Shown here: piece by piece, positions 1 through 9,395 of the stretch
How the letters are laid out: every line of letters starts with the position of its first letter
Numbering within the stretch: the first letter of the stretch is position 1
From: Psychroflexus planctonicus
Lineage (GTDB): Bacteria > Bacteroidota > Bacteroidia > Flavobacteriales > Flavobacteriaceae
Reading direction: 5' to 3'
DNA length: 64,000 bases
Assembly (NCBI RefSeq): GCF_014640195.1
Contig: NZ_BMGM01000003.1
Coordinates: 186,001-250,000, forward strand
Position numbers and translations under genes: made by a program
The notes under the pieces: generated by a model
Database searches by the model: none
What the model saw: the letters and a program-made list of their open reading frames with translations, nothing else
Told to the model about the DNA's origin: nothing

Positions 1-663
1 AGCAATTTGCATCCCCATTTTTCCGCTAGAATGATTTCCGATAAATCTTACCGGATCAATAGGCTCATAAGTTGGACCTGCCGTAATTAAAAAAGTTTTG
101 TTATGTAGTGGCGATTGTTCCTGAAAATGATTTTCTATAAAATCAATAATTTCTTCAGGTTCAGCCATTCTGCCTTTACCAGACAAACCACTAGCTAACT
201 CTCCACTTCCTACTGGAATAACTTTATTTCCATAAGAAGTTAATGTAGTTAAATTATCCTGTGTGCTTTGGTGTTTATACATGTCCAAATCCATTGCTGG
301 CACTACAAAAACAGGGCACTTAGCTGACAGATAAGTGGTAAGTAAAAAGTTATTAGAATGTCCAGCGACCATTTTAGAAATGGTATTGGCTGTTGCAGGA
401 GCTATGATCATTAAATCTGCCCACTCGCCTAATTTAACATGATTATACCAAGTTTTTTCTTCGTTATAAAAAGAAGAAATAACCGGATTTTTAGAAAGTG
501 TTGAAAGACTTAGTGGAGTTACAAACTCTTCTGCATCTGGGGTAAGTATCACTCTTACTTTTGCAGCAGACTTAATACATAAGCGAACTAAAAAAGTGGA
601 TTTGTAAGCGGCAATTCCGCCGCTTACACCCAATAAGATATTTTTACCTTTTAAAAAAGACAT
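1..663 (-). CDS. coaBC: Phosphopantothenoylcysteine decarboxylase / phosphopantothenate-cysteine ligase (CoaBC), C-terminus beyond window
   Basis: Bifunctional coenzyme A biosynthesis enzyme: couples 4'-phosphopantothenate to cysteine, then decarboxylates to 4'-phosphopantetheine, in the cytoplasm. My translation of the minus strand gives 221 codons from ATG at 663 to the window edge without a stop. It begins MSFLKGKNILLGVSGGIAAY, the FMN-binding start of the CoaC flavoprotein domain. The CoaC motif region PAMDLDMY and the start of the CoaB part (FLITAGPTYEPIDPVRFIGN) are visible. The gene is cut by position 1, so most of the ligase domain is missing from view. Its ATG overlaps the rpoZ stop by one base (TAATG), so the two are translationally coupled. 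Product call is firm. Confidence 0.95.
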   Translation of the reverse strand, partial: MSFLKGKNILLGVSGGIAAYKSTFLVRLCIKSAAKVRVILTPDAEEFVTPLSLSTLSKNPVISSFYNEEKTWYNHVKLGEWADLMIIAPATANTISKMVAGHSNNFLLTTYLSAKCPVFVVPAMDLDMYKHQSTQDNLTTLTSYGNKVIPVGSGELASGLSGKGRMAEPEEIIDFIENHFQEQSPLHNKTFLITAGPTYEPIDPVRFIGNHSSGKMGMQIA

Positions 664-998
664 TAAGCATCTAGCTCTTCGTCCGTTTTTCTGAAGTAAA
701 TTTTTTCATTTAACCATTCGTCCATGGCTAAAGAATGTGGCTTTGGCAAACGCTCGTAAAACTTAGAAACTTCAATTTGTTCTTTGTTTTCAAAAACTTC
801 ATCTAAGCTATCATTATGTGTAGCAAATTCTTCTAATTTTTCAATTAGTTCTTTCTTCATCTCCGTATTGATCTGAGTAGATCTTTTTGATACTATCGAA
901 ATAGCTTCGTAGATATTATTGGTTTGCGCATCAACGTGATTTTTATTAATCGTGGTTGTTGAAGTAGGCGCGTTTGATTCTTTAAGGTTTGTATTCAT
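663..998 (-). CDS. rpoZ: DNA-directed RNA polymerase omega subunit, Bacteroidota type
   Basis: Small RNA polymerase assembly subunit of 111 residues. The stretch around residues 25-60 (NNIYEAISIVSKRSTQINTE) is the conserved omega core, followed by an acidic helical tail that is typical of flavobacterial RpoZ and longer than in E. coli. It lies 8 bp after the bamD stop and overlaps the coaBC start by one base. The bamD-rpoZ-coaBC order is the usual flavobacterial arrangement and supports the call. Confidence 0.9.
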   Translation of the reverse strand: MNTNLKESNAPTSTTTINKNHVDAQTNNIYEAISIVSKRSTQINTEMKKELIEKLEEFATHNDSLDEVFENKEQIEVSKFYERLPKPHSLAMDEWLNEKIYFRKTDEELDA

Positions 999-1006
999 GA
1001 TTTTCT

Positions 1007-1831
1007 TTATAATTCTAGTTCATCTAAATCTTCGTATAATAATGCCATTTCTGCTTTTAAAGCATTGGCTTTTTCAATAAATTCTCCTTCTGGGTAGCGT
1101 TCTATATAATCTTTGTAGTAAGAGTCAGCTTTTTGTAGACGTTCTCTCATTAAGGTTTTAAAACTTTTTTCAGCATAAATAAATTGGCTTTCGAATTTAT
1201 AGTAATAAGCTGCTTCATTGTATTTAGAACCAGGATTGGCTTCAATAAAGTTGTTTAACGCATGGGCAGCAGATTGCCAATATTCCATGTGGTGATATTT
1301 TTTAGCAATCTCGTAACTTTTCTTCTCTAATTTATCTGTTAATTCTGCTAAATGTGAGTTGGCTTGATCAAAATATTCTCCTTCTGGATAAGCATTTAAA
1401 TAAATCTGAAGCTTTTCAATTGCTGTATAAGTTTCTTTTTGGTCAAGACTGTATCTGGGTGATGCTTGATAATAGCTATCTGCAGATTTGTATGCAGCTT
1501 CTTCTTTTTTATTTGAATCAGGAAAGGATTTAATAAAACGCTCAAACTTGTAACCTGAGACTATATAATCTCCTATTGCGTAATTTCCGTTAGCAATATA
1601 AAAAGAAACAATTTCATTTTGTGGCTTGCCACGCATTCCTGGCTGAATTTGCTCGAACAATCGTAGCGCCTTTAACATTTTACCGCGTTTGCCGTTTTCT
1701 AGGGATGTTTCGTAAAATTCTTTAGCTAAATTAAACTTATCTTCTGTGCTGTTTCCTTTAAGTACTTCATTGTATTCTCCACATGAAATTAAAGTCAAAG
1801 ACAAGATTAATATAAAACAAAGGTTTTTCAT
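1007..1831 (-). CDS. bamD: Outer membrane assembly lipoprotein BamD
   Basis: Periplasm-facing lipoprotein of the BAM complex that inserts beta-barrel proteins into the outer membrane. From ATG at 1831 the protein (274 residues) starts with a lipoprotein signal, MKNLCFILILSLTLISC, with the lipidated Cys at residue 17. An in-frame upstream start at 1867 would add 12 residues before the signal sequence and is unlikely. The rest is all-helical with TPR-like repeats (phrases such as YIERYPEGEFIEKANALKAE and LNAYPEGEYFDQANSHLAEL recur), as in BamD/ComL. First gene of the bamD-rpoZ-coaBC operon, with a TAACTTTG box just upstream. Confidence 0.92.
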   Translation of the reverse strand: MKNLCFILILSLTLISCGEYNEVLKGNSTEDKFNLAKEFYETSLENGKRGKMLKALRLFEQIQPGMRGKPQNEIVSFYIANGNYAIGDYIVSGYKFERFIKSFPDSNKKEEAAYKSADSYYQASPRYSLDQKETYTAIEKLQIYLNAYPEGEYFDQANSHLAELTDKLEKKSYEIAKKYHHMEYWQSAAHALNNFIEANPGSKYNEAAYYYKFESQFIYAEKSFKTLMRERLQKADSYYKDYIERYPEGEFIEKANALKAEMALLYEDLDELEL

Positions 1832-1848
1832 TCTCAAATTTTGATTTG

Positions 1849-1856
1849 CAAAGTTA
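1849..1856 (-). promoter_or_regulatory. -7 promoter box of bamD operon (TAACTTTG)
   Basis: On the minus strand TAACTTTG matches the Bacteroidota -7 consensus TAnnTTTG exactly and ends 17 bp before the bamD ATG. No convincing -33 TTG was found at the usual distance, so this is a motif-based call only. Confidence 0.45.
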
Positions 1857-1941
1857 CTGATTCTCACTTGAATTGTAAAATTTAGTTTTCAACTTCTCTT
1901 TCGCCCTAATTTTAACGATAAAACAAGTGCTAAATTGCATT

Positions 1942-2820
1942 TTATTTTAACCGATTTACTAAGTCTAGCAAACGATTGTTCAAGCTTTCATCAACAGGCA
2001 GTAAAGGTAAACGCAATTCATTTTTGCACAAGTCTTTGTGTGCAAAAACAGCTTTTATACCTGCTGGATTTCCTTGTTCGAAAATTATATTGATAGCAGG
2101 TGCAATTTTATAATGCAATTGGTATGCTTCGTCTACTTTTCGCTCTAAACCTAAATTTACCATTTGGCTAAATTCTTTAGGAAAACCTTCTGCAATTACT
2201 GAAATAACTCCTGCTCCGCCGGCTAAAACCATCGGTAAAGTAATCATATCGTCTCCCGATATCACTAAAAAGTCGTCAGGTGTGGCGGCAATTAAATCCA
2301 TGGCTTGAACCAAATCGCCTTTCGCTTCTTTTATACCGATAATATTATCAAAATCCTTAGCCAATTTGGCTACGGTTTCTACTTCCATATTAGAAGCTGT
2401 TCTGCCGGGTACATTGTATAAAATAATAGGAATTTTACTGGCTTTTGCTACTTCTGCAAAATGAGCGTAAATTCCAGCTTGCGTGGGTTTGTTGTAATAA
2501 GGCGAAACGGATAAAATGGCATCAAAACCGGTAAAATCTGTTGCTTCAATTTCATCTACTAAAGCTTTAGTATTGTTGGAACCCATGCCTAAAACCAACG
2601 GAAGTCTACCTTTGTTTTGCCAAACTATGGTTTGCTTGACCAAGCTTTTTTCTTCTTGCGTTAAAGTAGCGCTTTCCGCAGTTGTTCCTAAGACTACAAT
2701 ATAATCAATACCGTTTTCAATTTGGTACTCCACAAGGTTTTCTAAGGCTTCTAAATCTAGACTTTTATCTTCTTTAAATGGTGTAATCAGTGCCACACCT
2801 GTTCCTTTAAATTGTTCCAT
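1942..2820 (-). CDS. dapA: 4-hydroxy-tetrahydrodipicolinate synthase
   Basis: Condenses pyruvate with aspartate semialdehyde, the first committed step of the diaminopimelate/lysine pathway, in the cytoplasm. The 292-residue length is normal. Class I aldolase residues are visible: Schiff-base Lys164 in [10 protein letters not shown], Tyr135 in LYNVPGR, and the Thr46-Thr47 pair in VLGTTAES. It starts immediately after the stop of the DUF6913 gene (no gap), so the two form an operon. Confidence 0.96.
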   Translation of the reverse strand: MEQFKGTGVALITPFKEDKSLDLEALENLVEYQIENGIDYIVVLGTTAESATLTQEEKSLVKQTIVWQNKGRLPLVLGMGSNNTKALVDEIEATDFTGFDAILSVSPYYNKPTQAGIYAHFAEVAKASKIPIILYNVPGRTASNMEVETVAKLAKDFDNIIGIKEAKGDLVQAMDLIAATPDDFLVISGDDMITLPMVLAGGAGVISVIAEGFPKEFSQMVNLGLERKVDEAYQLHYKIAPAINIIFEQGNPAGIKAVFAHKDLCKNELRLPLLPVDESLNNRLLDLVNRLK

Positions 2821-3321
2821 TTATGCTGATTTTTTTATAATTTCTAGATATTTTTTGGCTTCTTCAAAAAACAAATCTAAATCTGTTTTATTCAATTTGA
2901 AAAGCAAGTCGGTTAGTTTGGGGTTTACGTCTTCAAAACCGACTCTTAAATTGGCTTTAGTTTTAGCTGAAAGATAATTCAAATACAAATGTTCTTTGTT
3001 AAAAAACTGAAACACATATTCATAATCTTGATGGATTACATCTTTTAATTTTTCAGTTGAAATATTTCCGTTGAATGAAAAATCTTTAGTTCCAAAAAAA
3101 GCATCTGCGTTTTCTTTAAATTTCTTTTTTTGCTGCGAAAAACATAGCTTTTCAACAGTATATTTATTTTCAAAAGTTGTTTGAAAACTAGTATGAATAT
3201 CAGCTGCATCAAATTCGTCTGCATTTACTAAAAACAAAACTTTCGCGTTATTTTTTCCCTTTGGCAAAGGAACTTGCAGGCCCCTTTTCAATTTGAATTT
3301 AATTAAGAATTTTTTTAGCAA
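2821..3321 (-). CDS. DUF6913-type protein of unknown function upstream of dapA
   Basis: A 166-residue, Lys- and Phe-rich soluble protein without signal peptide. From memory it resembles the flavobacterial DUF6913 family often found next to dapA; no function is known to me. The start appears to be TTG at 3321: there is no in-frame ATG near the N-terminus, and a TAA stop lies four codons upstream, leaving only ATC, GCT and GTT between. A TAAATTTG box sits 24 bp upstream of that TTG. Its stop codon abuts the dapA ATG. Confidence 0.7.
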   Translation of the reverse strand: MLKKFLIKFKLKRGLQVPLPKGKNNAKVLFLVNADEFDAADIHTSFQTTFENKYTVEKLCFSQQKKKFKENADAFFGTKDFSFNGNISTEKLKDVIHQDYEYVFQFFNKEHLYLNYLSAKTKANLRVGFEDVNPKLTDLLFKLNKTDLDLFFEEAKKYLEIIKKSA

Positions 3322-3345
3322 AACAGCGATTTATAAAAACGAACG

Positions 3346-3353
3346 CAAATTTA
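3346..3353 (-). promoter_or_regulatory. -7 promoter box of DUF6913-dapA operon (TAAATTTG)
   Basis: A perfect TAnnTTTG match on the minus strand, about 24 bp before the inferred TTG start. It supports a short-leader transcript beginning near 3340. No clear -33 element was seen. Confidence 0.45.
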
Positions 3354-3403
3354 AGGTTTAGAAATTGGATTGCGTTGAATTTTGGTGGATTTAAAAAAAC
3401 AAT

Positions 3404-6400
3404 TTACCACTCAAATTTTTCAATTTTTAGGTCTTCAAACAGAAAATCTTCTCCTTTATCAAAACCTTTAGCTCCCTTATCTTCGTTCCTGTTCTTGCGT
3501 AGTGAAATGCTGTAACTTTCGGGTTCGCCCTTCATTCTTAGGTTTACGTAGTTGGTATTTTCAGATTCGTCTTTGTAAATAATTTCGTCTTCTTGCTCTG
3601 GGTCAATTTTTTCTTTACTGCTTCCAAAGAGTTTTTTTGCTGCCACTTTTGTCACCATTTTTAATGGAATACGCAAGTAGTAATCCATGTCCATTTCTAA
3701 ACTTTGTTTACCGGAAAGCTGCATATAACCTAATGAAGAATTGATGACCATATTTGGTATGACCAAACTTCCATCTCTTAATTCCAAGCGATTTTCTAAA
3801 CTTCCAAACAGAACTTTATTCAGGTTTTTATCGTCGAAAAAATCGGATAAAGCTTGCATAGGTTCAAAATTTTCTAGCATTCCGTTTTCAATAGAAACAT
3901 CTATTTGCAAATTGCTTTTGTTTACATAAGGCGTTAAATCGGTATGCAAAAAAACTTTTCCTTCGATTTCACCCGTCATAATGCCATGCAAATTTTCTGA
4001 AATTACCTGATCTTGCCCAAAATTATCGAATTTAAACAATAACTGGTCTAAATCTAATTTTTGCAATTTTAAGTTGGGATGCATGTAAATGCTATCTGGA
4101 TTTGAACCGTTGAAGTAGCCTGATAAAGCAACTTTTCCGCCAGCGGCTTCAAAACGCATATCTTCTACATAAATATAATGATTGGCTTGCATCCGCAATG
4201 TTGAACTAAAATTAGTCAAATTGTATTTGTGGTAATTTAAATGCCCGATGGAAGCGGTAATCTGCATATTTCTGAAAGGAACTTCAAAAATATTAAAGGC
4301 ATCATCATGGTCGATTTGTTGCGCTTCATTTGATTTGGGTTCTTTGTAATTGGTCAATTCATCAACATCAAGATAAGCGGCCTTAAAATTGATTTCGTCT
4401 CCTTGTTCCAGCAATTTTTCGTCTTTTCCTAAATAGTAATTTCCAGTAAGGCTAAAATGAGATTTACCAATTTTACCTTTCAATTCTTCAAAACGAAGTT
4501 GTTGGTTTTCAAAATGAAGTCGTCCTGAAAAATCTTTAAACTTTAAAGGATGTATGCGCATTCGTCCTTCTAGATTAGCCAACCGAAAATCGGAAGATTG
4601 CAACGAATCTTGAAAATGCAAAGCCAAGTTACCATCTGCATTTATTTCGCGTAAAACTTCATCGCGGTAATCTTCGGGGACATAGTTTTCTTCACCGTAA
4701 GAAAACACATCTTTTAAGCGAATTAAATTGGAATCTACATCAAATTTAAAAACCGCATCACCCTTCGGATTTTCAACTAAAAACAAATTATAGTTTTCGA
4801 GTTTACCCGTAAAATGAATGTCGGAATCGTCTACCATTCCTTTGAAATTGACTATTTCTAATTCATTTTCACGAATGTAAATTCGAGCAAAAAAATCATG
4901 CAATTCGTGTGGATAATTTTGAAACTTCCCAAATAACCCTTCTATATAAAACGTTCCAATTGGAAGACTTTCGGAAACCTGAAGGGTATTGGCAGCACCA
5001 TTAAATTTCAATTGTGCACGAAAGTTGAAAAGCTTTTCATCAAATACCTTTTCATTTGCTTTACCTGTGGTGGTAATTTCGGTAAAATCCATCAAATCGG
5101 AAGTGATTTGTAAGTTGGCTTCAACTGTTTTGTTAGACCGATGAATGATATCGAGAAGATGAGTAAGTTCACCTTTTAAAGCTAAATCGGACTCCCCTAT
5201 TTTGAACTTAAAAAACTCCACTTGGGTTAAATTTCCATCCATTTTGGCTTTGATGTTCAAATCTTTAATGGGCAAATGATAGGAATCGGTAGTGAAATTT
5301 AAATTATTGATTTCCAGTTCAGAATAGTAAGCTTGATTGAATTCTTCCAAAGCCAATTCTGGATTTTCGAGATCGATAATGTCGTTGAAATTCATTTTCA
5401 ATTGTACTTGTCCGGTTAAATTGCGCAAGTCGTTTAAATTGAAAAAACGCGTTAAGAAATTCAAATCGAAATCAGAATCCAATTGCAAATCGATTTCTGG
5501 ACTTACAAAGTTAGTGATGCGCAAATCTCCTTTAAAAATTCCAGCTTCAGGTGAAGCGCTAAAGTTTTGAATTTGCACTTCAGATGTACTCAAATTGCGA
5601 TCTTTTCCGTTGGTAAAGCTACCTACAAAGTTCAAGTCGCTAAGTTTTTTGTTTGCTTCTAAATTATCTAAGAAACCATTTTTACAACCAAATTTAGCTT
5701 CAACTAAAGGAGAAAATCCGTTGATTGATTTTCCGTTGATTTTAGCTTCGAAAAACACATCTCCTTGATTTTCAAACACACTAAGCGCTTCTTCCACTTC
5801 GGGCGGCGCTAAGGCTATAAACAAGTCGAAGTTTTCTTTTAGCCCTTTAAATTCCAATTGTACATCTGCATCATTGGCTATATCAATACTGCCGTTCATT
5901 CTAAAAACTCCGTTTTCTAAAACCAATTCAGATTCTTCAAATGTAATTTTTGGTTCGCTTACATTGTAGGAAAAATCAGTATGCAATTCCATGTATTTGT
6001 TTTTCACAAAACTGGTGTCTTTTGCATTGATTAAGTTGAAAATAAGCTCGGTATCTAAGTGTATATTCAATTGATTTTCAGCTGATTTGAGTTTTCCTTT
6101 TGCCGTTTCAATTTGTGCAGAAAGTTTCAACGAATCATTTGTATTCAATTTTGAAAAACGAATGTTTTTCAGTTGAATTTTTTCTAAAGAATAGTTTGTT
6201 GCTTCATTGGAATCTTCCGCTTCTTCAACTAAACTTTCAAAAGCTTTTACAACATTATAACTTTCATCAAGATGCTGAACAATAGCCATTTCACCATTTT
6301 CAAGCTGAATGCTTTTTATTTTGAAATCACCTTGAATAATGTTCAAAACATCAAAACCAACGTACACATCTTCAATCGAAATAAAAGGCTTTGTTTGATT

Positions 6401-6634
6401 TTTGTCTTCGTATATTTTGAAGGTTTGAAGGTCTACCGAAATATAAGGAAAGTTCTTGAAAGGCGAAATTTGAGTCGCTTCAACTTCAATTCTGCCTTGT
6501 ATGTTTTCGCTGTAGTCTTGTATTAAATTTTGTGTGATGGCATCTTTTTTCACCACTAAAAATACACTGGCCAAACCAAAAATGAAGATGGGCACTAAAA
6601 CCAACCCTATGAATATTTTTTTCCACTTTTTCAT
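3404..6634 (-). CDS. AsmA-family (AsmA/YicH-like) envelope protein
   Basis: Large 1076-residue protein with one N-terminal membrane anchor (residues about 7-28, IFIGLVLVPIFIFGLASVFLVV) and a long periplasmic part of repeating beta-strand segments, as in AsmA/TamB-like bridge proteins. The C-terminal region (SNLQIDVSIENGMLENFEPMQALSDFF, then LEMDMDYYLRIPLKMV) is the AsmA-like C-terminal signature of Bacteroidota members. The family is associated with phospholipid movement between membranes; a specific substrate cannot be read here. It stands alone, between dapA and the antiporter gene, on the same strand. Confidence 0.8.
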   Translation of the reverse strand: MKKWKKIFIGLVLVPIFIFGLASVFLVVKKDAITQNLIQDYSENIQGRIEVEATQISPFKNFPYISVDLQTFKIYEDKNQTKPFISIEDVYVGFDVLNIIQGDFKIKSIQLENGEMAIVQHLDESYNVVKAFESLVEEAEDSNEATNYSLEKIQLKNIRFSKLNTNDSLKLSAQIETAKGKLKSAENQLNIHLDTELIFNLINAKDTSFVKNKYMELHTDFSYNVSEPKITFEESELVLENGVFRMNGSIDIANDADVQLEFKGLKENFDLFIALAPPEVEEALSVFENQGDVFFEAKINGKSINGFSPLVEAKFGCKNGFLDNLEANKKLSDLNFVGSFTNGKDRNLSTSEVQIQNFSASPEAGIFKGDLRITNFVSPEIDLQLDSDFDLNFLTRFFNLNDLRNLTGQVQLKMNFNDIIDLENPELALEEFNQAYYSELEINNLNFTTDSYHLPIKDLNIKAKMDGNLTQVEFFKFKIGESDLALKGELTHLLDIIHRSNKTVEANLQITSDLMDFTEITTTGKANEKVFDEKLFNFRAQLKFNGAANTLQVSESLPIGTFYIEGLFGKFQNYPHELHDFFARIYIRENELEIVNFKGMVDDSDIHFTGKLENYNLFLVENPKGDAVFKFDVDSNLIRLKDVFSYGEENYVPEDYRDEVLREINADGNLALHFQDSLQSSDFRLANLEGRMRIHPLKFKDFSGRLHFENQQLRFEELKGKIGKSHFSLTGNYYLGKDEKLLEQGDEINFKAAYLDVDELTNYKEPKSNEAQQIDHDDAFNIFEVPFRNMQITASIGHLNYHKYNLTNFSSTLRMQANHYIYVEDMRFEAAGGKVALSGYFNGSNPDSIYMHPNLKLQKLDLDQLLFKFDNFGQDQVISENLHGIMTGEIEGKVFLHTDLTPYVNKSNLQIDVSIENGMLENFEPMQALSDFFDDKNLNKVLFGSLENRLELRDGSLVIPNMVINSSLGYMQLSGKQSLEMDMDYYLRIPLKMVTKVAAKKLFGSSKEKIDPEQEDEIIYKDESENTNYVNLRMKGEPESYSISLRKNRNEDKGAKGFDKGEDFLFEDLKIEKFEW

Positions 6635-6677
6635 AATCCGTATGTGCTAAAACGAAAATACCATTTTAAGCTAAAAG

Positions 6678-8681
6678 TTAAATTTTTATTTCCTTATTCA
6701 AGGTGTTAATTCGGTTTGGAGAGCCAAATAGATAAATTAAATCATCCACCTTTATGGTGGTATCTGGACCGATATTAGTAATGTATTTTCTACCGCGTTT
6801 GATGGCGAGTAAGTTTACTTGATACTTATTCGCTAAACCGGTTTCACTCAATACTTTTCCAACAATATCGTTTCTGCCGTGTTGCACATGCAGGGTGGCC
6901 AACTCTTTGTTAGGAACATTAAATTGCTCGAAACTTCCTTTTTTGTTGATGGGTTTCACCGATGAAAACAATTCGTAGTCTGATGAACGAATGGAGTTGA
7001 CAATTTCTGAAATTTTAGACTCGGTTACTAGATATTGCTTCAACACACGCGAAAATATTTCGATGGACGTTTCAAATTCTTCTGGAATGACTTCATCGGC
7101 ACCTAATCTTAAATTTTCATCGATTTCCTTCACATAACGCGTTCGCACAATGATGTGTGTGGTTTGCGAATACTGTCGGACATTAAAAATGATTTGATGT
7201 GTTGCTTCCTTATCCGAAATAGCAATTACAATTACTCTTGCCTTGTGAGCATTCACATGGTTCAAAATTTCAGGTTGTGAAGCATCGCCAAAAACTACAT
7301 GTTTGTTTTCTGCTTTGGCTTCTCGCATCAATTTGGCATCAAACTCGATAATAACATGCGGAATGTTCATGCTTTCAGCAACTCGGGCGATGTTTTTGCC
7401 ATTAATACCGTAACCAATAATCACCAAATGGTCTTCTAGTTCATCAAAACCTTCATTGGGATTTTCGTTGATAAATTTCTTTCGGTTTTCCATCCGTTTC
7501 CTAACCTTTTTAGGAACAGGAAGCTGAATCAATTTATTGGTCATCGCTCCGGCTTTGGCCATGATAAACGGCGTAATTCCCATGGTAATGATGGAAACCG
7601 CTAAAAATAATTGATACACTTCTGTGGTAAGAATTTCATTTTGAATGCCTACTGTAGAAAGCAAAAGCGAAAATTCACCTACTTGAAATAAGTTGAAACC
7701 TGCGATGTGTGAATTTTTGATATCGTATTTAAGTAGAAGCGCAATCAGTACGACAATGATTTTTTTCAATAAAAAAACACCCAATACAAATCCTAAAATA
7801 ACAGGCACGTTATCGATGAAAAAATTCAAATCTAACAACGAACCCACGGAGATAAAAAAGAAGCTGATAAAGATTTCCCTAAACGGAAGCACATTGGCAG
7901 TAGCTTGATGCGAATATTCTGATTCTGAAATAATTAAACCCGCAAAAAAAGCACCGAGTGCAAGTGAAAGTCCAACGGAAGACGTTAGCCAAGCCACACC
8001 AAAACACAATACAATAACGGTTAAAATAAAAAGTTCTCTGTTTTTGGTTTTCACCACCAATTCCAAAACCCATGGAACAATGTAGCGTTGCAAGACAAAC
8101 ACAACCAATCCTACACCGATTAATTTCACCAATAAAATAAGTAAGGTGTTGGTTACATCATCTGTTTTTCCGGCTAAAATTGGGGTTAGCAACATCATCG
8201 GCACAACTATAATATCTTGAAAGATCAAAATACCAAGTGCCATTCTACCGTGCGTTGATTTAATTTCGTTTCGGTCGTTCAATATTTTCAGCACGATAGC
8301 CGTGGAGCTCAATGAAATTAAAAAACCTAAAAATACCGATTGATTGATGGGAAGCCCTAAACCCATAGCAACTAAAGCGGTTATTAAAATGGTAAAACCA
8401 ACTTGCAAACCACCACCGATAAAAACAGTTCGCCAAATGCTGATTAAACCTTTAAAAGAAAGTTCAATACCAATAATAAACAACAGAAAAATGATTCCAA
8501 TTTCTGAAAGCAGCTCCACTTCATGATGCGAACTCAACAAATTGAATGCACTTGGTCCTACGATAATTCCTGCGATAAGAAAGCCAAGAATAGAAGGAAC
8601 TTTCAATTTTTGGAAGAGCAGAATTATAGGCAAAGCAATGCCCATAACAATGACGATTTCTTTTAATAAAGGAATTTCCAT
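6678..8681 (-). CDS. Monovalent cation:proton antiporter-2 (CPA2/KefB-like) with RCK domains
   Basis: Inner-membrane K+/Na+:H+ antiporter of 667 residues. Residues 1 to about 390 form some 12-13 hydrophobic segments typical of the Na_H_Exchanger fold. A TrkA-N (RCK) nucleotide-binding domain begins near residue 417 with the GxGxxG loop in VIIGYGINGKNIA, and a TrkA-C domain (NDIVGKVLSETGLANKYQVNLLAIKRG) ends the protein. This architecture matches KefB/RosB-type transporters gated by nucleotide or redox ligands. The ion cannot be assigned from sequence. Confidence 0.9.
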   Translation of the reverse strand: MEIPLLKEIVIVMGIALPIILLFQKLKVPSILGFLIAGIIVGPSAFNLLSSHHEVELLSEIGIIFLLFIIGIELSFKGLISIWRTVFIGGGLQVGFTILITALVAMGLGLPINQSVFLGFLISLSSTAIVLKILNDRNEIKSTHGRMALGILIFQDIIVVPMMLLTPILAGKTDDVTNTLLILLVKLIGVGLVVFVLQRYIVPWVLELVVKTKNRELFILTVIVLCFGVAWLTSSVGLSLALGAFFAGLIISESEYSHQATANVLPFREIFISFFFISVGSLLDLNFFIDNVPVILGFVLGVFLLKKIIVVLIALLLKYDIKNSHIAGFNLFQVGEFSLLLSTVGIQNEILTTEVYQLFLAVSIITMGITPFIMAKAGAMTNKLIQLPVPKKVRKRMENRKKFINENPNEGFDELEDHLVIIGYGINGKNIARVAESMNIPHVIIEFDAKLMREAKAENKHVVFGDASQPEILNHVNAHKARVIVIAISDKEATHQIIFNVRQYSQTTHIIVRTRYVKEIDENLRLGADEVIPEEFETSIEIFSRVLKQYLVTESKISEIVNSIRSSDYELFSSVKPINKKGSFEQFNVPNKELATLHVQHGRNDIVGKVLSETGLANKYQVNLLAIKRGRKYITNIGPDTTIKVDDLIYLFGSPNRINTLNKEIKI

Positions 8682-8829
8682 AGGTTAAATTGAAAAGGTA
8701 AAATTAATGAATTAGTTGAAGCCTTAAAATTTAAATATCACTTCGTGACAATTAATTTACATTGTAGGATGCGCAAGAGTTTGAAGCTTGTTTTGAAAAA
8801 AATTAATGGTAAGAAAAGAAAGTTTCAGA

Positions 8830-9291
8830 TTATTTCCAAAATTGATTCTCCCAAAAACTACAGACTTTTTGTTCGGAATGCAGCTTTTCAAATTGAAGCA
8901 AATCCTTTTCAGCTACTTTTTCCTGCATCACATTGAACAATTCCCGTTCTTCGAAACGAATGTGTTGTTGCAACAAATCGTGTATTTTTTCAAAATCTGA
9001 AAAGTTTTTGGAAGGAAGTTCAAAAAGTGATTTCAAGGCTAAATGTTGATTTTTCGCTTTCAAAACCAAATCATGCTCATTGCCTAATAAGGGAAACAAA
9101 ATCTCTTCTTCTAATTTGAAATGGTCTACCAAGTAATTTTCCCAAAACCAATCGGAATAGGCTTTCATATCAAGCAAATCGGCTTTTTTAGCAATGCCTT
9201 TTTGAAGTCGCAAAGCGAAAACCAATCCATCATGATGTTCTCTGCTTAAATTTTGTAAAGCGGGATGCCTTTTGATGGGTTTTGTAGTCAT
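8830..9291 (-). CDS. Hemerythrin domain-containing protein
   Basis: A 153-residue soluble four-helix protein with metal ligands spaced as in HHE hemerythrin domains: HPALQNLSREHHDGL near the N-terminus, FWENYLVDHFKLEEEILFPLL in the middle, then HLALKSLF and LLQQHIRFEERELF. It probably binds a di-iron centre and senses or buffers O2, NO or iron. It lies between gapN (terminated upstream at 9324-9359) and the antiporter gene. The promoter must lie in the short gap at 9292-9323, where I see no convincing box. Confidence 0.85.
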   Translation of the reverse strand: MTTKPIKRHPALQNLSREHHDGLVFALRLQKGIAKKADLLDMKAYSDWFWENYLVDHFKLEEEILFPLLGNEHDLVLKAKNQHLALKSLFELPSKNFSDFEKIHDLLQQHIRFEERELFNVMQEKVAEKDLLQFEKLHSEQKVCSFWENQFWK

Positions 9292-9323
9292 GTTTTAAAC
9301 TTTGAAAGATTTCGCAAAAAAAC

Positions 9324-9359
9324 AATACTACTAAAATGATTTTTCATTTGAGTAGTATT
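9324..9359 (-). terminator. Rho-independent terminator of gapN
   Basis: Inverted repeat with 16-bp arms (one mismatch) and a 4-nt loop: AATACTACTAAAATGA pairs with TCATTTGAGTAGTATT. Read on the minus strand it is followed by a run of seven T. It lies 36 bp past the gapN stop and separates gapN from the hemerythrin gene. Confidence 0.85.
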
Positions 9360-9395
9360 GCTTCAAAAAAACGCTATTTTATTTGGTTCTGAATT